Source: Zhengitettix transpicula
Taxonomy: Eukaryota; Arthropoda; Insecta; Orthoptera; Tetrigidae
Direction: 5' to 3'
Assembly (NCBI GenBank): GCA_037074705.1
Contig: CM073593.1
Coordinates: forward strand, 14,203,001 to 14,267,000
Length of the DNA: 64,000 bases
Below are positions 11,745 to 23,326 of this stretch, piece by piece. The position numbers and the translations under genes are program-made. Each line of letters begins with the position of its first letter. The stretch's first letter is position 1. Under the pieces are notes generated by a model, which worked only from the letters and a program-made list of their open reading frames with translations, made no database searches and had not been told where the DNA came from.

Positions 11745-11822
11745 TAAGGTAAGAGAATACATGAGGCTAATCCACATGGTGGCAACTCCCCTTTAATAGC
11801 ATAGGAAGGGATTTGAAAGGGT
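11745..11822 (-). mobile_element. R1-family 3'-end fragment
   Basis: The block TTTTTAAGGTAAGAGAATACA, followed by the CCACATGGTGGCAACTCCCC, TAATAGCATAGG and GATTTGAAAGG words, repeats the last ~75 bp of the R1 element right beside copy A. It is a severely 5'-truncated second insertion or a local duplication. Confidence 0.7.
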
Positions 11823-11850
11823 ATTTTAGCCTGTTACTAATATTAATAAA

Positions 11851-12294
11851 AATAAATAAACGACCTTTTCAGAAATTTTAAAACATTTTGTTTAACACTT
11901 TAACGGCGTTTTAGTACGTTTTCTTGTACTTCCATCAGGTTTCAATAAAGTTATAATACTACGGTAACAGTTTAGCGTCAAAAGATCTTTAAAATTACAA
12001 ATTTACAATATATATCTTCTCTTGTTCTTCTATTATAATATTTAACCTCAAATAAGATATTTCCAACGTTTAATAATAAAGATTACCAATCTTTTTAATT
12101 ACAATAACATTAAACATTTCTGATTTTTATTTAAATATTATAGTAGAAGAATAAGAATAAATATATACTGAATGCTTGTAATTTGAATTGTATTATTGTA
12201 TTAATGAAACCTTATTAAAGTACAAAAACATATTGCAACGTAGTTAAAGTCTGGAATAAAGTACCGTTAAAAGTCTGAAAAGGTCGTTATTTTC
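11851..12294. mobile_element. Large foldback (inverted-repeat) element
   Basis: The left arm (11851-12050) is the imperfect reverse complement of the right arm (12132-12294). The outermost match is AACGACCTTTTCAGA against TCTGAAAAGGTCGTT. Further in, CTTGTACTTCCATCAGGTTT faces AAACCTTATTAAAGTACAA, and TTCTTCTATTATAATATTTA (12029-12048) faces TAAATATTATAGTAGAAGAA (12132-12151). The loop is about 80 bp. No ORF. It could be a foldback/MITE-type DNA element or two opposed copies of a short repeat. Confidence 0.7.
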
Positions 12295-12595
12295 TTTAAT
12301 TCTTAATTTAAATAGTTTTTAATCGATTTTTGGAATATAAAATCACAGGATAGCACTAAAAAGAAAAAAATTATTGAATTAAAATCCATGCAAAGCCAAA
12401 ACATCATAAGTTTTCGCCTTTTTTAGTCATAATCAAATACAACTGAATTTCTTTTAAATTATTTTAAAAGAAAACTGAAATAATCGTTTGATCCCTAACA
12501 AACAAATAAACGTGTAATTTAAGAATAAATTGTATTGTATGATGTACAATTATGAAACAATTATTGTACTTTTCTTTTAATATTGACGTAGTTCA

Positions 12596-12640
12596 GTTGC
12601 TGATGAAGATGCTTTAAGATGGTGAAAGCTTCTGTTTTAT
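12596..12640 (+). other. Hammerhead-like core, single and weak
   Basis: CTGATGA (12600-12606) is followed 17 nt later by GAAAGC (12624-12629). The spacer AGATGCTTTAAGATGGT can pair only weakly as stem II. CTGATGA plus GAAAGC is a form seen in some Penelope-like hammerheads, but stem I is not evident. Listed because of the many better copies in the window. Confidence 0.3.
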
Positions 12641-12999
12641 TTGGGACTTTGCATGGATTTTAATGGAAAACATATTATAACTGTGGTTTTCTTTTATAAA
12701 TATGTATGTGAAAATTTCAAAAATTGTTACCCATTTCGTTCACAACTCACAATGAAACAGTTGACAGGTGAGATTAATACAATTATTTCCAGAACTATGA
12801 AATTAATTATTATTCCAGTGGCCAATCTAATATCCCTATTTCTTTTTCATTATAATAGGCATGATTAAAGAACGTTAGTTTTTATTAAGATGTAATGGAT
12901 TCAAATATAAATTATGATCATGTCTGCCATACGTAATGTGGAAAAACCTTTATTAAGTCCGGATGAAAAATCTGTTAGCTTAACAACAATCATAGGTCA

Positions 13000-13390
13000 C
13001 AGTACAAAATCTTTGTCACGGCTGTTTGCACTAGAACCTGAATTTCCAGTCCACATGAACACACTATTCTCGAAGTGAACATTTACCGAGGCTCTGAATA
13101 GAACAGACCCCCTCCTTGTCTCTTGCGAGGCGGAAATGAGTCAAACACATTTGCGCCTGGAAATATTCTACGCCGTTAATCCTGCGGACGCCATTCGTCC
13201 ATGCAGAGTATTTATTCTGAGAGACAGTTATTTAAATAAAGTCAAAAGCAAAGGCTGCAAGAAAGCTCTCTCCGTGCGCTTCGAACGCAGAATCCTGAGC
13301 CCGTAAAAAAAAGTTTACTTAGCGTCTATAGCAGGGCGATTGTGCGCAAGCAAACCTGAACGCTGTTCTAAGCCGCTTCGTATGAAACTC
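13000..13390. promoter_or_regulatory. GC-elevated island, candidate regulatory DNA
   Basis: Unique, high-complexity sequence with several GC-rich stretches (for example GCGAGGCGGAAATGAG near 13126), no ORF and no second copy. Candidate conserved noncoding DNA by composition only. Confidence 0.25.
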
Positions 13391-13954
13391 TTATTAACAC
13401 AGACTAGAATGTTGTGCAAGGTTTACATTTTATATTCTAAGAAATCCAAATTATTGAGTCTATTGAGAATAATTTACCTTATTATTAAATAATTAAATTA
13501 AATTGGTTGCAATCGCTTCAGAAAAATTTCATAGACTATATTCTTATTGATAGTATTTAAAAATTATTTTTTAATAATTATGAGAATTCCGTTTAATGAA
13601 ATAATAACGCTGTTATTCTATTATTAACACATGTGGAAAATTCACGAAGTAATTCTTCTGGAAAGACATCGAAATTTTTTATTAATCGCATATTAATTTT
13701 TGTCACCACGTATCGCCGACACGAACAATTTGTAAATTAACCTATTTCAATTATATCCATTGGCATTTTAAATTGAATTTATTACGTTTTTGAACATATT
13801 CAGTTTGGACAGTACAAGTTCAACGGTCGACAGTTTGCGTTTCAGCACTGTTTAATTGACGCAGCAACGAAAAATTGGTACAGTGTGAAACGGACAATTC
13901 TATGCATTTATATCCGATACATATCCGGGCTTTTAAATGAATAAAAAAATTATA
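13391..13954. other. AT-rich spacer
   Basis: No recognisable feature; homopolymer-rich AT sequence. Confidence 0.4.
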
Positions 13955-14480
13955 AACGGTAATTACTGCCAGCTCCAGCCTCGGCGATTGTAGAAATTTC
14001 AATTAAGAGGAAACCATAGCCGTCCAAATTGCTACCTACGAAACCGTGGCACTTACCATTTGATGTTACCAAAGATAGTTATAAAAACACCGGAACAAAT
14101 GGAAGTTTTCTGGTAATTCGTGTCAGCATCCGGTGTACATTTACGGAAAATTACGGACTAATATTACTACTACAGACGATAATTACTGTTAAGACGAAAC
14201 ATTTATTCCACACAGCCTGAAATACACGATTTATCTCATATAAGATAAAAAATTATTAGTTTCTTGATTCGACTTCTCAGTAAATCCTGTGTTACTGAGC
14301 CGATGTATTCATATTTTTGTCGACCATGTTTGAAGCAGTTCCGGTAATGTTTTTATAACTATTTTTCGTAATACCGAATAATACGTGCCTACGTTTCGTA
14401 GCTAGAAATTTGGACAGCTATGGTTAGCTCTTAATTGAAGTTTCTACAATCGCCGAGGCTGGAGACGGCAGTAAATTTGC
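13955..14480. mobile_element. Foldback element with ~145-bp inverted arms
   Basis: The left arm 13955-14096 and right arm 14338-14480 are reverse complements with few mismatches. CCAGCCTCGGCGATTGTAGA at 13975-13994 is matched exactly in reverse at about 14444-14463, and the similarity runs through CCATAGCCGTCCAAATT, TACGAAACCGTGGCAC and AGTTATAAAAACA to CCGGAAC. The 241-bp loop is unique and carries no domain. A short open frame at 14029-14220 lies across arm and loop and is incidental. As a transcript it would form a long hairpin. Confidence 0.8.
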
Positions 14481-14484
14481 GAAG

Positions 14485-14930
14485 GTCGCAATAAGCAACA
14501 GTCGAGCTGGCGTCGTCTCGTTACGGGCCAGCGACTCCAGGAGACGGATTTATTACGCCGCCATACATGTGCAGAATTTCATTTATGAAGTGTCTGCTCG
14601 CTACTCCTGCACTAGTTGAAATTAATTAATATTGCTCGAATTCCTCACCTCCTTAATTAAACTGGGCTTGTCCCCTTAAATCATTACTTAAAAGGCCATT
14701 AATCTGGGTAAAATGCAAAGCTTTCCGGGAGCTTCTCCTGGGCTAGTGGCAGCAGAGGTTTTAATAACGGGAGCTTGATCATTAGTATGATGGGGTTGCT
14801 CATTAGAGGACGCGGAACTATTAGGCGGCAGGGTGTGGAGTAGCACTAAGCTTTGGGATTTGCGAACACGGGTGCTTGGTTCGTAGCCTCTGAGCCCACG
14901 ACACGCCAAACATGCGTAACTAAACTACTT
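14485..14930. promoter_or_regulatory. GC-elevated island, candidate regulatory DNA
   Basis: Higher-complexity unique sequence directly right of the foldback, with GC-rich words (GGCGTCGTCTCG, GGAGCTTCTCCTGGG) and AATTAATTAAT-type homeodomain cores. A 73-codon minus-strand frame (14688-14909) has no domain. Regulatory role inferred from composition only. Confidence 0.25.
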
Positions 14931-15249
14931 AGTCCTCGAACCATCATCGAGGGTAGACGAGGAAATTGCCTCCTCTTCGGGAAAATTAGTAAACATTGAC
15001 ATGAAAGCGATCATTTCAAAACTACGCCTTGGTATATTATTACACACCAGCGTATTTCCTTCAAAAGCTTTTATCGTGGATATAAGATACGACGCGTCCG
15101 CTTGCAAAGAGAGTCTTGTAATTTTAAAAATGACTAGAACAAAAAAATATTTGAAACTAATGTGTCTTACTATCTTATCAGCTGCACTGTTAATTCTCAT
15201 TTTCTTGCGCCGACGTTCTCCATACAAATTAGGATTTGTATATAATTTG
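14931..15249. other. Spacer, overlapping short frames rejected
   Basis: Frames of 100-120 codons lie on both strands here. The plus frame runs on into the SINE that follows, and neither has a recognisable domain. Confidence 0.35.
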
Positions 15250-15436
15250 CAGGTATGTAGTTGCCGGCGTCATTGCTTCGCATCACAGAGGTTAGAATCT
15301 TGGCATGGGAATGGATGTTTGTGGTCGTCCTGGTCACGAAGGCTGTGGAAGAATCGGCTCTGACCAGGTGTCTCTACTAAATTCGGAATGTGTCATGTAA
15401 GATCTCATGGGCTGCCGTGCCAAGGAGTAGTAGCAG
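15250..15436 (+). mobile_element. tRNA-derived SINE (family S1), degraded copy
   Basis: It matches the SINE at 31673-31901 through CGTCATTGC, GTGGTCGTCCTGGTCACGAA, AGAATCG, CTCTGACCAGGTGTC and GGAATGTGTCATGTAAGAT. The pol III B box is worn (GAGGTTAGAATCTTGG instead of GGGTTCGAATCCCGG). TATAATTTG occurs just left (15241-15249) and just right (15437-15445), a plausible target-site duplication. Confidence 0.75.
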
Positions 15437-15445
15437 TATAATTTG

Positions 15446-16619
15446 ATAGTGGTAAGCTCTGTTTACGGACATCAGACAGAAGCTCGAACTCATTGTTCTT
15501 TCCCAAAAGTCCACATGCTTGATTCCGTCTTCAGATTACCGACACGTGCTGACGTAATAATCACCAGATTTCTAAACACGAGTTTTACAATTCTGTTGTT
15601 CTATTCACTCTTTCCAACCTATTACACACTCGCAAAGTCCTAAAAGTAACGAATCTGAAGCTGTAACGTTTTTCATTCAACTGATTTGCACAAATATTTG
15701 TGATGGTCTTTAAAGTTGGACCAACATTTGATGAGCTTTGTAAATCGCTTTCCTACCGGCAGGCCGCTTTCGTTTGACCTTCTCCCTCTATTGAGGGGTC
15801 CATTTTAGCACCAAATCGATTTTGGGGAATAGGAAAATTTGTAAGATTGTAGATGATCATCATGCACTATTGGCTAAATATTACTTGACTGTGGAACTGA
15901 CAGGCATTTTTTCTCAATCCAATGTTACTATCTAACATTTTGGGGTTTAATTTTATTAAATTACAAACAATTATGATTTACAATTTTTTTAATAAATTCA
16001 ATTTAAACAAACTAGCATTACTATTGAACTCTTTAATATTAAAACAACAATAGTAAACAATTTTTTAAATTTTGAGTTGCTAGTAACATGAGACACGGTT
16101 ATCGCTGAAAGTCGTGATACACAGAAAGTAAACTTTTTTTTTCTTCAAATGGGAACCGATTTGACTTTGAAGCTGTTCCTTGTGCCGTCGATTCAAATTC
16201 GCGAGCTATTGCCGCATATTATCGTCCGTGCAGCTGCGGTAATGATTGTTGTCATTAATTATGGACGATGTGGCAATGTTTGTCTAATTCTCTGTTCTCA
16301 TTCGATGACACCCAGAACGCCTCCCATTTGAAAATCGTATTTATAATTACAACCTGGAAAACATTTATTTGATTGAAACGAAAACATCGTTTACCTATTA
16401 CACATCCAATCCAATAAACGGTGTCTCCAAATTTCTAACGGTCTGGGAATGGTTAAGTTTAATAAGAACTAAGAATATATGAAATTGAAAATAAAAGAAT
16501 CAGTATTATTCTTTAGACTGGAGTGAAACATTAAACGCATTTCAAGATTACAATATTCTATATAGTTTAAGGTCAATCATCTAACATAATTGAATCGATA
16601 TTACATGTTTCTGTGTTTT
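15446..16619. other. Spacer; small complex patch at 16150-16330
   Basis: Mostly AT-rich. The patch 16150-16330, with GTGCAGCTGCGGTAATGATT and a TAATTATGGAC word, is of higher complexity and may be conserved noncoding DNA. Nothing coding was supported. Confidence 0.3.
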
Positions 16620-17000
16620 AGAAGCTCTCCGGGCTAATTTGAAAGTAATTTCCAGATTGAACAGAAATTCGCGGCGTTTAAAAGCAGAGCCGTGATTGTA
16701 ATTGCGTGTGTTGGCTCTGCGTGTGACATATTTCGCTGTTGGCGCACCGGAGCACCGTACATTACGCTATTACCCTCAGCTTAGTGACGTCATTAGCTAA
16801 CACCTCTCCCATTAAAGCAGACCCCGCGTATTGATCTCTAAACGGTAATGGTTATAGCTCGCCGTTCTGCCCATCCATACAGTCTTCAAGCTTATCATGT
16901 CTGTTAACTAGTTTTCCTTCACCTCCAATGGCCATGAATCGCAGTTGCTGTCCGTGTAACATCAATGTTGGTTTTCGCCAGCCGGCACGAAAGGGTACTT
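16620..17000. promoter_or_regulatory. GC-elevated island, candidate regulatory DNA
   Basis: Contains GTGACGTCATTAGC (a CRE-like TGACGTCA site at 16787-16794), TAATTGCG, ACCGGAGCACCG and other high-complexity words. No ORF and no repeat copy in the window. The CRE-like octamer is seen directly; enhancer function is inference. Confidence 0.3.
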
Positions 17001-18894
17001 AAAAGCAGTTTCGTCCATAAATAGCATGCAACCCGTGTTAAGTTTATAGAAATATCAACAATTTCAATATTATTCGCGGTTCTTTTACAAAGGCAGTGAA
17101 TATGATTTGAAACATCCCCACAAAGTCATAGTTCTAGCGCCCCTGGCTCGGATCGAGTTTATTTTAAGTTCGAACAATCCCTTGGAGGAACAGATCCCAA
17201 ATCATTCAACCGCTTCCTGTTCGACGTTCGTTTGCATCAAAAGCATCGAGTGAAAACAATTCGTTACTCTCTGTTTCGTTCGTTTGAGCTGATACAGATG
17301 AGAAATTTCCAAAAAAAATGAATGACATGCTTTCGTATTTTCATTAAACAAAATTTTTTTAAAAAAAAAAATAATTGGCAACCCGCCTCAGAGGACTAAA
17401 GAGAAGCTTGATGAACGATACGGTGAATTTTCGCACCAATTATCGTTGATTATGAGTGGTTTTAAAATTTTTATTGTTTATGCAGAGAAGTTCAAACAAC
17501 GGTTACATTCGGTTAACTTCCTACAATACTAAAATTTAATATTCCACGCGTTAAAATTAATTATTATGATTAAATAAAAATTAGTCGTTTGAAAAGAAAA
17601 ATTTAAATTTACTGTTCAAGCCTTTAATAACACAAAAAGTGAACTGGATCATTTTTAATTAATTCTTTATATTTGTACGTTAAATCAAGGTAAACGTTTG
17701 CCTATAAACAGAAAATAAAATTTATTAGGTCGTTGGTTGACACAGGACTACGCTTACTGTTCAGTTTCAATTTTTAGGCGATGGAAATTGTGTCCATAAG
17801 CTAAAATGTAGTGTGGTTTTGGGAAATTATTTGTGAGTTTGCCGACCTATGGTACTCCGATCTTCTGCTTTGAATTTTTATACTGCAGCCCGATTTTAGA
17901 AAATATTTGAGGAATCGCTTAGGAACTGTAGGACGGTTCGCTGGGACCGTAGCAAATTTGTATTCAACCGTTGATGACGCGTTTGGCCATTTATTCCATG
18001 TGTGAACTAATAATCGGCGACGTGCAAATATTTGGGGACAGAACGGATGACATAGCGCCGCTTCGTAATTGCCTTGCTCCAACACATATATTTGTTTACT
18101 TGTGTCTGTATTCAATCATAGGACTACCTTCGATACAATAACGATATAATCAGAATGGTTACCGACATTTTTCATGATCAATTCAGTGGATGTGTGGCGA
18201 ACTTGTAATCAACAGTTATCTGACTGGTACAATCGGGAAAATAAATGTAATGCTTGGTGAGCAATGGAGAATACAAAAAGTTGATAAAACATAATAATGT
18301 GGCAAGCATGATACTAATATTTGCATAAGTACATGATTCACCGGAGATTTTTTAATGCATGTATTCTTTCCTTACCATGTTAAAAAATAGTCTTATGAAT
18401 ATAATTTAAATAAAAACAGCCAAGCTCACGTAACTACCACAAACTATATGAATAATACAAGGATAAAAGGTGCATTCAATATTTATGGTTGTTAAGCACG
18501 AAGCATTGTAGTGAATAATTTATTTAAGGTAGAAGAATGAAGAAGTTGCACGTTGCATTAGAGTCGTATTATTATTAAAGTCAAACGTATGTTGAGAAGA
18601 GTAATACTGCCAGTTGGGTAGTCTTATTTGTAACGAAAGCTACTATTAATTTCTGAGCAATGGAATCCCGCTTTCTATCCCATCTTATCGTATTAAAGGG
18701 GACAGACATCAACCTTCATGTAGCCGACTTCTAAAACAAAAAATAATCCAATGTTATTGTGGGAAATCTGCCAGAATATGGATAATAATCAAGCAGCTGT
18801 TCATATTTTTATATAGAAAACGACATCATATAATGGAAAAAAATGATCCTAGTAAAAGGAGAAAAACTCCTTTTTAATTCGTTCCGTGTGGTTT
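17001..18894. other. Spacer, nothing recognised
   Basis: AT-rich unique sequence. A 104-codon minus-strand frame (17801-18115) lacks any domain or splice support. Confidence 0.35.
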
Positions 18895-19250
18895 AAACCC
18901 AGGTATCTTAAAGCAAGGTTTCCATAAAACCTGACGAATGGGCCCGGTTTGAGAAGAATCATAGACGACGGGCCATACGGTAAGACTTGGTCATTGTTCT
19001 CATTGGACTAGTCGGTCAGCTGCCTCCAAAACTAGTCCAGGAATGGAGTAGTGAATGCTGTGTCCCTCACATGAAATTCTAAGCACGAGTATCGATAATC
19101 CGACGCACGGTTTTTCCCAGCACCACAAAAAGGCGAATGCCATGAAGGTTCTTTACTCCTAAGTCTGGGACTTTTTTTCGCTCCTTCTGTATCGTCCATT
19201 TCCGTCCCACCCAATGCATTCACAGGAAAATGGTCACAATGTTGATGAAT
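18895..19250 (+). mobile_element. R1-family retroposon, copy F, opposite orientation
   Basis: On the minus strand this stretch reads ACACAGCATTCACTACTCC, then GGACTAGTTTTGGAGGCAGC, then TGACCGACTAGTCCAATG, aligning with the GTGCCTCGACCAGTTT..GGCAGCTGGCCGACTATTCCAATG block of the other copies. A CATTCGCCT word is also conserved. It is the most diverged copy and the only one in this orientation. The 63-codon minus-strand frame (19032-19223) is part of it and is not a gene. Confidence 0.6.
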
Positions 19251-19269
19251 CTTGAGTAACTTGTACCTT

Positions 19270-19289
19270 ATATATATATATATATATAA
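19270..19289. repeat. (TA)n microsatellite
   Basis: About ten TA units beyond the end of the R1 copy. Confidence 0.9.
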
Positions 19290-20899
19290 TGATTAATTGC
19301 TTTATATTTTAATCAGTAGACTGAATAATTGACAGTGAAGGGTAAATGAGCAATTTCAGAACTGAAATTATCACTTTGTATCCTCATATTTACACTACTT
19401 CAGAGCCTAGAAAGTAAATTTAATTAGAATATTTAATAAACCAATCAGCTCTTCAATCAATTAGATATGTATATAAGGATTTTTACTGAATATCACACGC
19501 AATATTTTGTTTTAAATATTTTAAAAATAATTTCAAAACTTCTTATGTTGCGTTTTGCAAACGATTTTGTACTTTGTGAATAAATTGACAGTTTAAATAC
19601 TTTTTGGTCGAAAAATTTGAAACAGGATTAATGCGTATAATTAATTAATACTATATTTCATGATTTTTTGAATTGAATTCGACTACTCTTGATACGGAAG
19701 CTTAAATTCACCTTTAGCACAAGAGCGTAGGCAATTCTCCGCTTCAGTGGACGCGAGTATAGAATGCAAGTTCTGGTAAAATTGTGTCGTAAATGTTGGC
19801 CGATTTACTCTGAGAATAAATATCTTGGAATATATTTGTCAATTCGGATTGTCCCTCGTAGCTAGGAGTCTTTGATCTTCATATTACAGCTCCAGAGATC
19901 AAAGCGCCTGCTTTCACGCCGCTTGCTCTTATCTGACGACAATAGCGTATTAACCCGAGCTTTTTCTCTTTTGTAGAACTACCTACTCTTTCCGTGGACA
20001 AGTCTACTGTCAGATGTTCAATACGTATATTCATAACGAGATTGTTTTATTGAATTTCGAATAAGTATTGATTTCTGTGGTCGCAAGCCAGTGATGACGG
20101 ACGTAACATCGCTTCCTGGAAACAACGTGTAAAACTTCAGTAACTTTCGCAACTCTTAACACATTCTCATTGCCAACATATTCCACTATCTGTGTTAACT
20201 ATTATTTTATAAATTGTGGGAATATGGAATTTCGCAGGCTTTAGAAATTACATTGGTCATTTTTGTCGTCCGTTCACCATTATTTAATTAACATGTCCAC
20301 AAAATATCCAGTTATTCCTTCGTCTTCCGTTGTTTCCAATTATCAAATTATTATCGGGGTGCCAGTTTACTTGTAATCTTTGCCGTAACCACAAGACAAT
20401 TAAATTTGAGTATAATGATGTATTCCAAAAAAGCCAGACAATTTTTTTAACGAGTTGATTAATAAAAAATTCATTTCATATGTAATAAATGACATTTAAA
20501 CTTTATGTACAGGTAAATTATACCCTGTTTCATCCCGACTTTTGGGACCATTTTAGGTGTTACAATTCTCAAGCAAAACTAAAACTGTGTAGTTCCATCC
20601 AAATTTCAAATATAACGACATAATGATGAATTTGAGTATAACAACTGAATTTAGGCCTACTTACACAACTTTCAAAACCGATTATATATATTATAAATAT
20701 TTTCCATCAACTAGTTTTTCTATTTATTAATAATATTGTAACACCTGAAATGGTCCAAAATGTTGGTGTTAACCGTAGAGTAGTCTATATTTACTCAGAT
20801 TAATGTAATTTTTGTTAGTAAACTCATTTATTACTTTTTTCTGACTCCGTTGGCCATATAGTGATTTATAAATTGTCAGGCAATGTTTAATTTTAATTA
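19290..20899. other. Spacer, nothing recognised
   Basis: AT-rich with a few more complex segments around 19690-20120. No ORF or shared repeat. Confidence 0.35.
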
Positions 20900-21235
20900 T
20901 ACATAAAGAACAGACTTTTAACGTCAGAAAAATATTTTTTAATGTGACCCTGACTATCAAAACTTTGTAAATCTTTTTATAATAGCTATTAAAAAATATT
21001 TTTATGGCTTTAAATGACTGTTGTTTATTTAAATAGTATATCTATCTATCTATCTATATATCTATATCTATCTATATAAATTTCGGTCACAGTAGTGAGC
21101 GGATAACGATCCTGATTCTCAAAATGTAGTTAATGTTCTTACGAAAAGAGATCGCAGATAGCGACGAAACGTTGTATAAATCCTATTAAAAATATTTTTC
21201 TGACGTTAAAAGACTTTTGTTTATTTATAATTTAT
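20900..21235. mobile_element. PLE-derived tails in inverted and direct arrangement
   Basis: CTTTTAACGTCAGAAAAATA (from 20918) is the exact inverse of TATTTTTCTGACGTTAAAAG (ending about 21211), inside a longer match. A direct partial copy (AAAAATATTTTTATGGC, TGTTGTTTATTT) lies at 20987-21036. Before the right arm, TCGC-AGATA-GCGA (21152-21164) and GAAACGTT (21166-21173) form the second half of a hammerhead-like core, but the CTGANGA box is worn (ACGAAAAGA). A tetranucleotide microsatellite separates the units. Confidence 0.6.
21037..21078. repeat. (TATC)n/(TA)n compound microsatellite
   Basis: Tandem TATC and TATA units between the two PLE-type tails. Confidence 0.9.
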
Positions 21236-21243
21236 GTTACTCA

Positions 21244-21245
<2 letters not shown>

Positions 21246-21276
<31 letters not shown>
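21246..21276. repeat. (AT)n microsatellite
   Basis: About 15 AT units directly after the right PLE-type tail. Confidence 0.9.
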
Positions 21277-21280
<4 letters not shown>

Positions 21281-22034
21281 TTTAATTTTGATGTTAGATT
21301 ATTCTATGGTGCGCAATATCTGAATCTGCTTCAATACAAAATACTGACTAACTAATCGAAAATGATGCATATTTTTTTGGAATATTTTTCTGCCCCAGTT
21401 ATGTTAAACTAATCATCCAAGATGTTGTCATTCAGGATTTTACTGAGATTAAGGCTATAGGGACCTGTCAGCCGATCGAAGAATTTTATAACATTATATT
21501 TAAGTGAAGACTATACTGCGATACAAGATTTACGTGTAATATAACCCATGCAGGAAAATGATATGCTCAATTACGATGCATATATGTTAGATATAAAAAT
21601 TGCCGAATTAAGTATAAGAGTTTGACCGTTGATACTGTATCCCAGAGTAGTCTCCCTTAAATATAATGTTCAAAGCAACTACAAATTAAGACACCGGGCT
21701 GGCTATGAAGTTATCAAATTTACCTCCTCATGTCGATTATATAGTTACATGTTTAAACCGTCAATCAGGTCCTATAGACATCGACAGCCGATTTATGTCT
21801 CGTCCATCATTACAGATAGTTACATCTTTACTCTATAGAGCCAATAAAAATTGAATGGTATTCTAATATGACAATCCATAATTTGTTCAATTCATTTAAA
21901 AATCTATATTTTTTAAAGAAACTCACAGCTGCATTCTGATTCAGTCAATTCAGAAGTTAATAACCTAGATGTAACAAGTGTAATCCTCTTCATGGTTTGA
22001 TGACTATGCCGTCGTTACGTGGACTTTGTTTCAC
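21277..22034. other. Spacer, nothing recognised
   Basis: AT-rich unique sequence with one 69-codon frame that has no domain. Confidence 0.35.
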
Positions 22035-22430
22035 GCTCAGAATGGCACACTGCACTTAAATCCTCGCGTCTTTAAGGGCGATAAACAGGTATTTGAGAGG
22101 CAATATAAATAAGCCGGCGGTCTTAGCTGGTTAACTACCGGGGATAATTCTTTAAGTCTGTCATAATCCAGCGCGCATCGTTATGGTTTTTATGAGCCGC
22201 AAAACAACAGTTGAGGACTGGCGTTATTGTTGTTAGCGTTGTTTATTGCCGGCAGTTACTGTCAGTTGTCTGTGTGGCCACCCACCAGCCACGGACCAAT
22301 CCACAATTGGCTCCGAGTCAATCATCTCGTTAAGTTGACGGTTAAATTATTTGACCTCACGTACCGTTGATTATTGCGTGATTTGAATATTCTAAACGAC
22401 TGCATGCCCCTCTGGCCACCAATTTGCACG
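22035..22430. promoter_or_regulatory. GC-elevated island, candidate regulatory DNA
   Basis: Unique, high-complexity block with GCGTTATTGTTGTTAGCG and GCCGGCAGTTACTGTCAG words and a CCAATCCACAATTGG segment, lacking ORFs and repeat copies. Enhancer-like by composition only. Confidence 0.3.
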
Positions 22431-23326
22431 GCGTGAAAGTGAAAACAGTAAATTAAGAAATAATTGACTTCCTATGATGTTTTCCCTGACACGATACATC
22501 CAATGGTCGTTAATTCAGTAATTCTTCCGTAATCCCATTTACGTTAATATGAACGGGTGAAACTACCAATGCTTTAAATAATGCCCAATACGGGAAAAAG
22601 AATATTAGCTTATAAGCGTATCTTTTTTTTTAACAATAAAGAATCAACATCAAAACGTTAAACCTAATATAGCACACTAATTGGATGTCACACTTTGAAT
22701 AGGCTGTAATTTTTAATTTTGACCAGCGAACAGAAATAAAGGTATACTAAAATAATACTTTCCACAAGGCACAATAACTTTTTCTGCAGGGAATGAAAAG
22801 CCATAATTTTCTACATCATCATGGTAATCACTATAAGATATATAATAATCAAAGTTCAATTATTTAATGTAACAACTCAAATATAGATAAAGTACAATGA
22901 CAACAAGGAAATCCGGACAGACATACAAATTTTTATTAGAACACAATTTCCATAAGCTCTGTACGGAAAAATATTAATATAACATTTAACTGCGATAACA
23001 CAAAATTAAACACGGATCGAAAAAATTAATTAAACAATCGAAGCTTCAGCGTTCCTTCAACAGCTGAAATTTATTATTTGTAATTATAATGAATAAGAAA
23101 GATAACCAAATCAGATAAAACATTGTCTGAATTCACTATCTATCTTATACGTCAATCAGACGTAAATTTTTTCATTTAATAGTAATTTTGTTGAGCACTT
23201 AACATTTTGAATGCTAAAAAAATGGAAAAGTATATCGTAATTGCTAAACCAATTTATAAGATTAAAATTTAGATGATTAAAAAAACTAATAACACTTTTT
23301 GTCTTAATAATATATATATATTATGT
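22431..23326. other. AT-rich spacer
   Basis: Nothing supported. Confidence 0.4.

Noticed and set aside
14380..14420. Hammerhead-like GAAACGTAG on the minus strand inside the foldback
   Set aside because: No CTGANGA box at the right distance upstream, so the word alone is not enough.
15001..15363. 120-codon plus-strand frame
   Set aside because: Its 3' third is the S1 SINE and the rest has no domain.
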